Assembly (NCBI RefSeq): GCF_001530125.1
Contig: NZ_LDUG01000008.1
Location: 1-64,000 of the forward strand
Direction: 5' to 3'
DNA: 64,000 nucleotides
Source: Thiobacillus denitrificans
GTDB taxonomy: Bacteria; Pseudomonadota; Gammaproteobacteria; Burkholderiales; Thiobacillaceae
The translations under genes were made by a program, and so were the position numbers. Shown in pieces: positions 17,715 to 25,877 of this stretch. The stretch's first letter is position 1. Each line of letters opens with the position of its first letter. The notes below the pieces were generated by a model, which saw nothing but the letters and a program-made list of their open reading frames with translations, searched no databases and was not told where the DNA came from.

Positions 17715-18587
17715 ATGCAAACCCCTTTCCACACCATCGGCCTCGTTGGCAAATACGATAACCAGGACATGGAAGCATCCGTGCGCGCGCTGGGGGAGTT
17801 TCTGCGCGCGCGCGGGCATGCGGTGCTGCTTGCCAGCCAGACTGCGGAGCATCTCGGGATCGAGGATTTTCCCCGGCGCGCCCTGCACGATCTGGCGACC
17901 GAAAGCGATGCCGTCGTGGTGCTGGGCGGCGACGGCACCATGCTGTCGATCGCGCGCGAACTGGCGCCCCACGGGGTGCCGCTGATCGGGATCAACCAGG
18001 GGCGGCTGGGCTTTCTCACCGACATCATGGTCGATGACATGTTCGACGCCGTCGCCGAAATCCTCAGCGGCCAGTACGTGGCGGAAGAACGCATCCTGCT
18101 GAACGGGCAGGTCCGCCGTGGCGGCGAGTGTGTGTTCGAGGCCACCGCGTTCAACGATGTGGTGGTGGGCAAGGGCGGTTCGGGGCGCGTGATCGATCTG
18201 GAAATCGCCATCAACAGCGAGTTCGTCTACAGTCAGCGGGCCGACGGCCTGGTGGTCACCAGCCCCACCGGCACCACGGCGTATGCGCTGTCGGCTGGCG
18301 GCCCCATCGTGCATCCGACGCTGGAAGCCGTTGCGCTGGTGCCGATCTGCCCGCACACCCTGTCGGCGCGCCCCATCGTGGTCAGCAGCCATTCGCGCAT
18401 CGAACTGCACCTGACCTATGCCGACGACGCGCGCGTGCATTTCGATGGCCAGCATCATTTCGACCTGATGAGCGGCGACCATGTGTGGATCACCCGCGCC
18501 AGCCGCACGGTTACCCTGCTGCATCCGCATTCCTACAGTTACTACGATACCCTGCGGCAGAAGCTGCACTGGGGCAAAAAGCTTTGA
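17715..18587 (+). CDS. nadK: NAD kinase
   Basis: A 290-residue NadK. VVVLGGDGTMLSIAREL is the GGDG catalytic loop, followed by LIGINQGRLGFLTDI, NDVVVGKGGSGRVIDLEI and TSPTGTTAYALSAGGPIVHP. It phosphorylates NAD to NADP. The start ATG follows a TATAAT box by eight bases. It is divergent from hrcA and followed by a CACAGAG repeat and then recN, a gene order common in betaproteobacteria. Confidence 0.97.
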   Translation: MQTPFHTIGLVGKYDNQDMEASVRALGEFLRARGHAVLLASQTAEHLGIEDFPRRALHDLATESDAVVVLGGDGTMLSIARELAPHGVPLIGINQGRLGFLTDIMVDDMFDAVAEILSGQYVAEERILLNGQVRRGGECVFEATAFNDVVVGKGGSGRVIDLEIAINSEFVYSQRADGLVVTSPTGTTAYALSAGGPIVHPTLEAVALVPICPHTLSARPIVVSSHSRIELHLTYADDARVHFDGQHHFDLMSGDHVWITRASRTVTLLHPHSYSYYDTLRQKLHWGKKL

Positions 18588-18602
18588 AGCGGGAAATCGA
18601 AA

Positions 18603-18772
18603 ACCCTTCACCACAGAGATATGTCCCGCAGGGACGGTATCCCTTGGGACACAGAGGCACAGAGAAATCCCCTGTGCAGCGTTTTTCCTTGCCTGCCAAT
18701 GGGGCTCGACCGGCGCGATCACAATTTGATGTTTCTCCTCTGTGCCTCTGTGCCTCTGTGGTTAAACGGTTT
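18603..18772. repeat. CACAGAG-type long inverted repeat, copy B
   Basis: The left arm CACCACAGAGA begins the unit and the right arm CTCTGTGCCTCTGTGGTT closes it, with CTCTGTGCCT repeated in tandem. Inside the left arm lies the same ~40-base core as in copy A (18618-18657, differing at two or three bases). It fills most of the nadK-recN gap; the unique middle (about 18675-18740) has no recognisable gene. Confidence 0.7.
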
Positions 18773-18791
18773 TTTCCAGGTTGAGCAGTTC

Positions 18792-20447
18792 ATGCTCGTT
18801 CATCTGTCCATCCGCAATTACCTGCTGGTCGAATCGGTCGAGCTCGATTTCGCGCCGGGGCTCACCGTGCTCACCGGCGAGACCGGCGCCGGCAAGTCGA
18901 TTCTGATCGACGCGCTGGCGCTGGCGCTGGGCGACCGTGCCGAGGGCGGCGTGGTGCGCCAGGGTGCGCCGCGCGCCGAGATCGCCGCCGAATTCATGAT
19001 CGACGGCCTGCCGCAACTTGCGGCCTGGCTTGAAGAAGCCGGCTTCGCGTCGGACGACGGCGCGCTGATCCTGCGCCGCGTGATCGACGCCGGCGGCCGT
19101 TCGCGCGCCTTCATTAACGGCAGCGCCGCGCCGCTGGCGCAGCTGAAGGATGCCGCCGAATTCCTGCTCGACATCCACGGCCAGCATGCGCATCACGCGC
19201 TGCTGCGCCCGCAGACCCAGCGCGAAGTGCTCGATGCCTATGCCGGCGCGCAGCAGTCGGCCGCCGCGGTTAGCGCTGCCTGGTATGCCTGGCAGGTGGC
19301 GCGGGCGCAGCGCCAGGACGCCGAATCCCACAGCCAGGCGCGGCAGATCGAACGCGAGGGTCTGAATCTGGCGGTGGAGGAATTGCGCGCGCTCGGCGAC
19401 GACCTCGCGCGCTGGGACGAAATCCAGATCGAACATGCGCGGCTGGCGCACGTCACCACCCTGCTCGAAGGCAGCCATGCGCTGATTCACGGGCTGGACG
19501 AGGGCGAGGCGGCGGTGTTCGGCCGGCTCGGCGAGATGAGCGCGCGGCTCGACGCCATGCAGGCGGTGGACGACAGCTTGAGCGAAGTTTCCACCCTGCT
19601 GAATTCGGCCAGCGCCGATCTGGCCGAAGCGGTGCATGCACTACGCCGCTATGCGGGCAACCTGAACCTCGACCCCGAGCGCCTCGGCGAACTCGACCGC
19701 AGCTTGAGCGACATGCACCGGATGGCGCGCAAGCACCGGGTGCAGCCGGACGCGCTGGCCGCGTTGCTGCAGCAGTTCGAGACACGGCTGGGCGAACTCG
19801 CCGCTAGCGACGACCTCGACGCGCTGCAGGCACATGAAGCCGCCGCCTGGACGCAATATCAGGCCGCCGCCAAACAGCTCAGCGCGCTGCGCCGCAAGGC
19901 TGCGACGGCGCTGTCGAAGCAGGTGACGGTGGCGATGCACGAACTCGCGCTGGCCGGCGGCAAGCTCGACATCCAGTTGCAGCCGGTGAGCGAGCCGCGC
20001 ACGCACGGCCTGGAAGACGTGGGCTTTCTCGTCGCCAGCCATCCCGGTCTGGCGCCGGGGCCGCTTGGAAAGGTGGCCTCGGGCGGCGAGCTGTCGCGCA
20101 TCAGCCTGGCGATCCAGACCGCGCTGTCCGGCGTGGCCGGGGTGCCGACGCTGATTTTCGACGAGGTCGATGTCGGCATCGGCGGCAGCGTGGCCGAGGC
20201 GGTCGGACGGCGCCTGGCGAAGCTGGGGGAAACCCGCCAGGTGCTGGTCATTACCCACCTGCCGCAGGTGGCCGCGCGCGGCACCCAGCACTTGCGGGTC
20301 GCCAAGCAGGCCAGCGGTGGCTTCGTGTCGTCCAACATCGAATCACTCGATGCGGACGCGCGGGTGGAAGAGCTCGCGCGCATGCTGGGCGGGCTCAAAA
20401 TCACCGACACGACGCGCCAGCACGCCGCAGAAATGCTCGCCGGGTGA
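18792..20447 (+). CDS. recN: DNA repair protein RecN
   Basis: A 551-residue SMC-like ATPase: Walker A in VLTGETGAGKSILIDALALALG, RAFINGSAAPL, LLDIHGQHAHHALL, a central coiled-coil region, and the C-terminal ABC signature region GKVASGGELSRISLAI and LIFDEVDVGIGG. It acts in double-strand break repair. The ATG at 18792 begins MLVHLSIRNYLL, the normal RecN start; a longer frame reads through the repeat and is rejected. The stop overlaps a GTG start of the next gene (GTGA). Confidence 0.95.
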   Translation: MLVHLSIRNYLLVESVELDFAPGLTVLTGETGAGKSILIDALALALGDRAEGGVVRQGAPRAEIAAEFMIDGLPQLAAWLEEAGFASDDGALILRRVIDAGGRSRAFINGSAAPLAQLKDAAEFLLDIHGQHAHHALLRPQTQREVLDAYAGAQQSAAAVSAAWYAWQVARAQRQDAESHSQARQIEREGLNLAVEELRALGDDLARWDEIQIEHARLAHVTTLLEGSHALIHGLDEGEAAVFGRLGEMSARLDAMQAVDDSLSEVSTLLNSASADLAEAVHALRRYAGNLNLDPERLGELDRSLSDMHRMARKHRVQPDALAALLQQFETRLGELAASDDLDALQAHEAAAWTQYQAAAKQLSALRRKAATALSKQVTVAMHELALAGGKLDIQLQPVSEPRTHGLEDVGFLVASHPGLAPGPLGKVASGGELSRISLAIQTALSGVAGVPTLIFDEVDVGIGGSVAEAVGRRLAKLGETRQVLVITHLPQVAARGTQHLRVAKQASGGFVSSNIESLDADARVEELARMLGGLKITDTTRQHAAEMLAG

Positions 20448-21103
20448 GCGTCCTGCCCGGGCTGTACCTGCAAGGCGTACGCCGCCAGACACTGCGGAAG
20501 GGTCGCTGCGCAGCAGCGGGGAACCCTCCGGCGTACCCCTTGCGGGTGCTGCGCCAAGACCGCCTGCAGGGCGAGTGTCTGGCGGCGTACCCCTTGCGGG
20601 TGCTCGCCCTTCGGGCGGTCTTGGCGCTGTGCCTGCTGTTCGCGCTGGCTGCCGCAGCCGGCGCAGCCCCGGTCGCGGGCGTCGTCTTCGTGGTGATCGA
20701 CGGCGATACCGTACTGTTCAAACCGGACCACTCTTCCCCCGGATCGCGCGCCTTCCTGAAACTCCGCCTGGCCGACATCGACGCGCCGGAACAGGATCAG
20801 CCGCATGGCAAGGCTGCCACGCGTGCGCTATCGGCGCTGCTGCTGAATCAGCGGGTTGAGGCCGACACGGTTGCCATCGACACCTACGGCCGCACGATCG
20901 CGCGCATTCGGGTGGGGGCGGTTCGGGTCAACCAGGAAATGGTGCGGCGCGGCCTTGCCTGGGCGTCGACACGCGGTGGAGATCACCATGACCTGTTGGC
21001 GTTGCAGCGCGAGGCGCGGCGTCAACGGATCGGGCTGTGGCAGGATGCCGCGCCGACGCCGCCGTGGGCGTGGCGGCGCGCACAGTCTGAGCCCGCTTCT
21101 TAG
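20444..21103 (+). CDS. Exported thermonuclease-like (SNase) nuclease
   Basis: Residues from about 50 on show a signal-like hydrophobic stretch (LALCLLFALAAAAGA) followed by a staphylococcal-nuclease fold: VFVVIDGDTVLFK, LRLADIDAPEQDQPHG, TYGRTIARI and ASTRGGDHHDLLALQREAR with the catalytic Arg/Glu pattern. It should be a secreted or periplasmic nuclease. The GTG at 20444 overlaps recN, but the first ~50 residues come from a dispersed repeat (20470-20612). The true start may be a GTG near 20600, just before the signal-like helix, so the N-terminus is uncertain. Confidence 0.8.
   Translation: MSVLPGLYLQGVRRQTLRKGRCAAAGNPPAYPLRVLRQDRLQGECLAAYPLRVLALRAVLALCLLFALAAAAGAAPVAGVVFVVIDGDTVLFKPDHSSPGSRAFLKLRLADIDAPEQDQPHGKAATRALSALLLNQRVEADTVAIDTYGRTIARIRVGAVRVNQEMVRRGLAWASTRGGDHHDLLALQREARRQRIGLWQDAAPTPPWAWRRAQSEPAS
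20549..20610. repeat. 60-bp dispersed repeat, copy at the recN/nuclease junction
   Basis: About 60 bases here, including GGCGAGTGTCTGGCGGCGTA and CCCCTTGCGGGTGC, match the reverse complement of 50853-50913 inside hrpA with only a few differences. A partial related segment (GGCGTACGCCGCCAGACACT, 20475-20494) precedes it in the opposite orientation, so the junction holds nested or inverted copies. Confidence 0.75.
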
Positions 21104-22905
21104 CCAGCCGCTTCGCGCGGCGTGCCGTCCGGCAGCGCGATGTGGCATTCGCGGAAAACCCGGACCCTGCAGGTGCGGCAGATCTCGCTGTCCAGCCGCG
21201 GGTAGATCGCCTGGATGGCGTCGCCCTTGCGGCGGAAAATCTGTTCCTCGCCGATGGTGTCGACCTGGCCGCTGCGGCGCAGCATCTCGCACAGGTCCGG
21301 CTGCACCCCCACCAGATACAGGCCGCCACCCAGCTTGCGCCGCCGTGCGGCCTCCTTGGCCAGCAGCTCGGCGCCGGCCAGGTCGATGAAGCCGATCGCG
21401 CGCGAGGTCAGCAGCAGGTGCTTTTTCTGCGGGTCGGATTCGTCGACGTTGCGGAAATGCTTCTGCACGTGCTCGACCGCGCCGAAGAAGATCGATCCTT
21501 CCACGCGCAGCATGGTCAGCTGCGGGCAGCCCGGCGTATCAATGTCGGCCGGCACGAACTTGCGGCGCGGGTTGTCGCGGTTGACGTGGGACGGCACCAG
21601 TTCACGGATCGACGGCTGCGAAGTGCGATACAGATAGAACATCAGCGACACCAGAATGCCGAGAAAAATGCCTTTTTCCAGGTCGACCAGGGTGCCGATG
21701 AAGGTGAGCGCGAGCACGATGCGCTCGCGCTTGTGGCGCTTGATGATTTCGCCGATGTGGTGGAAGTCGATCAGGCTCCACGCCACGATGAACAGGATCG
21801 CCGCCATCGACGGCACCGGCAGGTAGGCCGCGAGCGGCGCAACCAGCAGCACGATCAGGAGCAGGAACACCGCCGACATTGCGGCGGCCAGCGGCGTCCT
21901 GGCGCCCGAGGCGTAATTCACCCCGCTGCGGTTGAACGAGCCGCTGGCGGCGTAGCCGGAGAAAAAGCTGCCGGCGATATTGGACAAGCCCTGGCCGACG
22001 AATTCCTGGTTGCTGTCGATGCGCTGGTCGGACTTGGTGGCGACCGAACGCGCAATCGCCACCGCCTCGGTCAGCGCCAGGATCGCGATGATGGTGGCCG
22101 GAAACAGGGTTTGTTTGATTGCGGTGAGCGAGAAATCCGGCAGCGACAACGGCGGGAATGACGCCACCAGCGCGCCGACGGTGCGGATGTTGGTCGCATC
22201 GCTGCCGAATTGAGCGTTGAGGATCGCCGCCACGACGCCACCCACCACCATGGCAACGATCATGTACGGCAGCTTCTGCAGATAGCGTTTCGCCAGCACG
22301 CCCGACACCAGGGTGACCACGCCGACCGCCAGCACCCAGGGCTGGATGTCCGGGATATGCGAGCCGAACTGGATCAGCACCTCGTGGAAATGCGCGCCGC
22401 GCGGCATGTCGAGGCCGAAGAAATTCTTGATCTGGCTGGCCGCGATGAGAATCGCCGCGCCGGCAGTGAAGCCGATGATGACGCTGTGCGAGATGAAATT
22501 GACCAGCATGCCCAGCCGCGCCAGGCCCATCGCCAGCTGGATCAGGCCGGCGAGCAGCGTCAGCGTGAGCACCAGGCCGATGAATTGCGGGCTGCCGGGT
22601 TCGGCCAGCGGGCTGATCGAGGCAAACACCACGATCGAGATCGCGGTCGTCGGCCCCGACACCAGATGCCAGCTCGACCCCCACAGCGCCGCGACGATGG
22701 CGGGTACCATCGCCGCATACAGGCCGTACTCCGGCGGCAGTCCGGCGATGGTGGCAAACGCCACCGCCTGCGGCAGCACGATGAGCGCGCCGGTGAACGC
22801 GGCGATCGTGTCGGCCTTGAAGGCCTGCGGGGTGACGTTGGGCAACCAGCGCAAAAAGGGAAACAGGCGGTAGAGCCAGAGCGGGCAGGCCTTGAGATCG
22901 ATCAT
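21100..22905 (-). CDS. SulP-family anion (sulfate/bicarbonate) transporter with STAS domain
   Basis: A 601-residue SulP protein. The N-terminus FTGALIVLPQAVAFATIAGLPPEYGLYAAM is typical, followed by 10-12 membrane segments, a NRSGVNYASGARTPLAA loop, and a C-terminal STAS domain (about residues 450-560, RAIGFIDLAGAELLAKEA). The last ~30 residues carry ICRTCRVRVFRECH, an extra cysteine cluster whose role I do not recognise. Sulfate or bicarbonate are the likely substrates. It is convergent with the nuclease gene (four-base overlap of stops) and divergent from the cytochromes. Confidence 0.9.
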   Translation of the reverse strand: MIDLKACPLWLYRLFPFLRWLPNVTPQAFKADTIAAFTGALIVLPQAVAFATIAGLPPEYGLYAAMVPAIVAALWGSSWHLVSGPTTAISIVVFASISPLAEPGSPQFIGLVLTLTLLAGLIQLAMGLARLGMLVNFISHSVIIGFTAGAAILIAASQIKNFFGLDMPRGAHFHEVLIQFGSHIPDIQPWVLAVGVVTLVSGVLAKRYLQKLPYMIVAMVVGGVVAAILNAQFGSDATNIRTVGALVASFPPLSLPDFSLTAIKQTLFPATIIAILALTEAVAIARSVATKSDQRIDSNQEFVGQGLSNIAGSFFSGYAASGSFNRSGVNYASGARTPLAAAMSAVFLLLIVLLVAPLAAYLPVPSMAAILFIVAWSLIDFHHIGEIIKRHKRERIVLALTFIGTLVDLEKGIFLGILVSLMFYLYRTSQPSIRELVPSHVNRDNPRRKFVPADIDTPGCPQLTMLRVEGSIFFGAVEHVQKHFRNVDESDPQKKHLLLTSRAIGFIDLAGAELLAKEAARRRKLGGGLYLVGVQPDLCEMLRRSGQVDTIGEEQIFRRKGDAIQAIYPRLDSEICRTCRVRVFRECHIALPDGTPREAAG

Positions 22906-23002
22906 GTAAAGTCCAGAAGCATATTAGTGAATAATACTATAACTCGTTGGTATAAAAGGATTTTTACATGGGGGTGCGTTCGTCAATTGGGTCGTCAGGC
23001 TT

Positions 23003-23008
23003 TATAAT
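23003..23008 (+). promoter_or_regulatory. Candidate -10 box upstream of the tandem cytochromes
   Basis: TATAAT sits about 60 bases before the start of the first cytochrome gene. No strong -35 box is apparent. The untranslated stretch contains a small hairpin, ACCCTG-cattaga-CAGGGT (23018-23036). Confidence 0.45.
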
Positions 23009-23069
23009 TGGCCCCAAACCCTGCATTAGACAGGGTCTGACGACAACACAACCAGAGAGAGCGAGGAAG

Positions 23070-23405
23070 ATGAAAACCATCACGATGACGCTGTGCGCGT
23101 CCGTGCTGATGGCGTTGGCCGTGCCGGTACAGGCAGCGGGCGACCCGAAGGCCGGACAACTCAAAACTTCGATGTGTGCAGGCTGCCACGGCATTCCCGG
23201 CTGGCGCACCGCCTATCCCACTGTATACAGCGTTCCCAAGCTGGGCGGACAGCACGCCGAATACATGGTGGCCGCGCTCAAAGCCTACAAGAGCGGCGAG
23301 CGTAGCCATCCCAGCATGGTGGGCATTGCGGGCAGCCTGTCCGAGCAGGACATGGAAGACCTCGCGGCGTACTACGCGTCGTCCTACACCGGCCCTGCCA
23401 ACTAA
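23070..23405 (+). CDS. Small exported class I cytochrome c
   Basis: A 111-residue protein with a signal peptide (MKTITMTLCASVLMALAVPVQA) and one CAGCH haem site followed by HGIPGWRT. The sixth ligand is probably the Met in SMVGIAGSLSEQDMEDLAAYYAS, a cytochrome c4/c553-type C-terminus. GAGGAAG just upstream supports the ATG at 23070 rather than the longer frame. It is followed 17 bases later by a second cytochrome of similar build. It likely carries electrons between periplasmic dehydrogenases (for example FccAB or SoxXA) and a terminal oxidase. Confidence 0.9.
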   Translation: MKTITMTLCASVLMALAVPVQAAGDPKAGQLKTSMCAGCHGIPGWRTAYPTVYSVPKLGGQHAEYMVAALKAYKSGERSHPSMVGIAGSLSEQDMEDLAAYYASSYTGPAN

Positions 23406-23422
23406 CCACCGAGGATAACACC

Positions 23423-23746
23423 ATGAAAAAAACATTGTTCATCCTCGCTGCGGTCGCGCTGGGTGCTTCACTGCCGGTTCACGCCAAGGGCAATTATGAA
23501 GCGGGCAAGGCCAAGTCGACCACCTGCGCCGCCTGTCACGGCGCGGACGGCAACAGCACCGTGCCCTCTTTTCCCAAGCTGGCGGGTCAGAACCGCGATT
23601 ATCTTTTTCACTCACTCAAGGACTACAAGTCGGGCAAGCGCAACAACCCGATCATGGCTGGCCAGGTGCAAACCCTGTCCGATGCCGACATGCTTGATCT
23701 GGCGCTTTACTTCTCCAAACAGAAAGGCCTGTATCTGAAGTATTGA
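23423..23746 (+). CDS. Small exported class I cytochrome c (second of a tandem pair)
   Basis: A 107-residue protein with a signal peptide (MKKTLFILAAVALGASLPVHA), a CAACHGADGNS haem site and a Met ligand probably in NPIMAGQVQTLSDADMLDLALYFS. It resembles cytochrome c553/c4 halves. AGGATAA precedes the start. It is probably co-transcribed with the upstream cytochrome and ends before a rho-independent terminator. The two are similar in design but clearly diverged, which suggests distinct partners. Confidence 0.9.
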   Translation: MKKTLFILAAVALGASLPVHAKGNYEAGKAKSTTCAACHGADGNSTVPSFPKLAGQNRDYLFHSLKDYKSGKRNNPIMAGQVQTLSDADMLDLALYFSKQKGLYLKY

Positions 23747-23766
23747 ATTGAGGGTGCGGGAAGAAA

Positions 23767-23802
23767 ACGGGTGCGGCTGAACAGGCGGCGCCCGTTTTTT
23801 AT
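23767..23802 (+). terminator. Rho-independent terminator after the cytochrome pair
   Basis: ACGGGTGC and GCGCCCGT pair (with one G-T wobble) around a loop of about 13 bases, followed by TTTTTTATT. It closes the two-cytochrome transcript and marks the left border of the accessory island. Confidence 0.8.
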
Positions 23803-23803
23803 T

Positions 23804-24103
23804 GGGTCTCTTGAACTGGGAGTGGGGGGATGCCTGATTAACGGGTGGCGGCCATCAGTGATGGAATCCGATATAAGCGGCGGTTTTCGACCCTGAAGGG
23901 CCGTTCGGCCATCGGTGCCATGAAGGTCAGCAATCTGAGGCGGAGCCGCCGTTCGCCAGTTGGCCGTGGACTTCGGCTCCTCGGCCATTGCGGCCGCTGA
24001 AGTACCCTACCGCGAACGACGGTTCAAGATTTGGAGCAGACGTTCAACGCCCGACTTCATTTGCTACCGAGGGCAGCTCACAGGAAATTGGGAATGTTAG
24101 AAC
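23804..24103. other. Noncoding stretch at the left border of the accessory island
   Basis: No convincing reading frame. Base composition falls toward AT to the right. Contains several short G/C palindromic words (for example GGGCCGTTCGGCC) but no clear attachment site or tRNA. I looked for a direct repeat shared with the right border (28572-28946) and saw none. Confidence 0.5.
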
Positions 24104-24841
24104 TTACCAACGTGCCTTGTCTTCGACCAAAGAGTATGGGTCGATCGATTCTGATCTTAGGTAAGTCTGAAAACTCGCGATTGCCCGTTGAAGCAACGAT
24201 TCAAAGAGAAGCGAGGGATATACCAGATACCATTTCGGATCACCGATGTAGCCATGATAATAGGGATCACTGGAGGACGTAAAAACCTCCATTGCCTCAC
24301 CGGGCTCACGCAACTCGTGGACTAAGCTGTTTCTGTAGCGATAAAGAAGCGCGTGGTGTTGATAATCGCGAACCGCCTTTTTCTCCTCCTCAACTGAGGC
24401 TAACGCCAGTAGGTCAGAGACAGGTTCGTCAATCCTGGAAACTGGGAGCGCCCCACCGTCCTCGGTCGAGAACGAGCTCAGCTTTTCCGTCACGTACTGC
24501 CCGAGCGGGCGTTGCAAGAGCTTCAATGCTTCGAGTTCGTCTCGCAGAAATGGAAGACTAACAAGCTCACCTTCTGGCCAGGCGCCATGCTCTTTCACGA
24601 AACGCACAAATCGCTCGCGATTCTGTCGTGAAAGTTGTGGGTACGTTGATTTGTGATACCTAATCCCCGCTAGAGTATCAATAGCGGACACGTAAAGTAC
24701 CTTCCTGTGACGAGATTCACTATCGGCCCTACTGTCTACATCACCAGTCAATGGCGTGATCTTCACGCGTCCAATTTCTGAAACCTGGCGGTAGAAGTAT
24801 GCGCAGAAGTGTTCGATGCTCGCGGCATTGGTCTGAGTCAC
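24104..24841 (-). CDS. Hypothetical protein with a HEPN-like RxxxxH motif
   Basis: A 245-residue cytoplasmic protein of no family I recognise. Near the C-terminal third, ALLYRYRNSLVHELREPGE contains R170-x4-H175. This is the Rx4-6H pattern of HEPN domains, often RNases in toxin or defence systems, set in a predicted helix with the usual Asn after the Arg. It starts at a GTG overlapping the stop of the upstream membrane-protein gene (GTGA), so the two are coupled. Codon use is more AT-rich than the flanking chromosome. The HEPN reading is a motif-level inference. Confidence 0.65.
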   Translation of the reverse strand: MTQTNAASIEHFCAYFYRQVSEIGRVKITPLTGDVDSRADSESRHRKVLYVSAIDTLAGIRYHKSTYPQLSRQNRERFVRFVKEHGAWPEGELVSLPFLRDELEALKLLQRPLGQYVTEKLSSFSTEDGGALPVSRIDEPVSDLLALASVEEEKKAVRDYQHHALLYRYRNSLVHELREPGEAMEVFTSSSDPYYHGYIGDPKWYLVYPSLLFESLLQRAIASFQTYLRSESIDPYSLVEDKARW

Positions 24842-25083
24842 TTATTTCTCCGTATCGTGCGCGGCAAGATGCTACCCCCCAGTAAGGCACAAACCATGGC
24901 AGCAAATCCGCCTGCCATCGTGCCTCCGTGCAGCATAAACACGAGCGCAAACACAGACACCTCTACAGTAAAGCCGAGAACTTGGCCGTGTGTAATCTTG
25001 TGCCACATGCTCCACAACCCAAGGAACATTACAACGCCGTAAAACAAAGGCGTAAAGTCCATGTGTGCCAGCCCGATTCCCAT
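24838..25083 (-). CDS. Small two- or three-helix membrane protein
   Basis: An 81-residue protein, MGIGLAHMDFTPLFYGVVMF, with hydrophobic segments LFYGVVMFLGLWSMW, FTVEVSVFALVFMLHGG and MAGGFAAMVCALLGGSIL, ending in the basic tail PRTIRRNK. The ATG at 25083 is preceded by GGAG; a longer frame to 25134 is possible. It overlaps the HEPN-motif gene by four bases. I do not recognise a named family. Its coupling to a possible toxin suggests a membrane partner, but this is inference. Confidence 0.7.
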   Translation of the reverse strand: MGIGLAHMDFTPLFYGVVMFLGLWSMWHKITHGQVLGFTVEVSVFALVFMLHGGTMAGGFAAMVCALLGGSILPRTIRRNK

Positions 25084-25265
25084 TACGCTCTCCTTGATGG
25101 CATCTGATTGCAGATAACAGCTTTGTGGTTCCATCCCAAGCCGTTTATTTGCCGTCTACCACGAATATTTTCGATAACGGAATGGCTTTAGGAAACGGTC
25201 TGGATGGTACGCAGTTCATGTTCGACGCATAACTAACGACGTGCAAGAAAAATCGTAGGGGAAAA

Positions 25266-25829
25266 ATGAGAATCTCGCGCAGCACCATGGCAGGATTGCA
25301 GTTGGATTCCAACACCCGTCTATCGGAGTTGATTCCAGCGCGCGATTACAGCAATTTGAACCGGCAGGATTGTCAGCTACGAGTCTGGCTTCCAGACCCC
25401 GCTAAGCGGGCATTGGAAGAGGTGTGCGAAATAAACGAAACATCGATGACTGTTTATTTGACCGAATACTTCGCAACCTATCTTTTTGGTAGTCACGAAC
25501 TGCTGCGAATGCGCTCAGGTGGTGTTGGGTTGTACGAGCCAAAGCCTGTGACGCGCTATAACCTGGAATCTGCTGGTGTGCCAGCGGAACCCAACCTTGG
25601 CAAAAACATCTTTGCGCTAAAAATTTGGGTGCCCGAGAAAATCAAGGGTGGTCTTCGGTCTCTGGCGGAACGCGCCGGAGTGACTCTCGGTGAATTTACA
25701 CGTGCTTTGATCTGTGCGCACTTGTTCGGACACGAGTATGGGGAAGGCAAATTAATGAACAACGCAATGTTGAATGAGAATGTGGCGCAGGACTGGGAGA
25801 ATGCGCTGATTGATAATGAAGCATTTTAG
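25266..25829 (+). CDS. Protein with two tandem ribbon-helix-helix-like repeats
   Basis: A 187-residue protein with an internal duplication. Residues 37-77 (QLRVWLPDPAKRALEEVC... TVYLTEYFATYLFG) and 117-157 (ALKIWVPEKIKGGLRSLAE... GEFTRALICAHLFG) align segment by segment: a beta strand with LxxWxP, then two helices. This looks like a pseudo-dimeric ribbon-helix-helix DNA-binding protein in one chain. GGGG shortly before the ATG serves as ribosome site. It is 48 bases upstream of the helicase gene and probably in the same operon, so it is a candidate autoregulator or a partner for the helicase. Confidence 0.72.
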   Translation: MRISRSTMAGLQLDSNTRLSELIPARDYSNLNRQDCQLRVWLPDPAKRALEEVCEINETSMTVYLTEYFATYLFGSHELLRMRSGGVGLYEPKPVTRYNLESAGVPAEPNLGKNIFALKIWVPEKIKGGLRSLAERAGVTLGEFTRALICAHLFGHEYGEGKLMNNAMLNENVAQDWENALIDNEAF

Positions 25830-25877
25830 AGCGCAGCTAAATCGGTCATCAATGACAAGATTAACTCGAAAACAAAA

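Noticed and set aside
16591-17715. CIRCE operator near hrcA
   Set aside because: No TTAGCACTC-N9-GAGTGCTAA-like element was found; the inverted repeat there has a different sequence.
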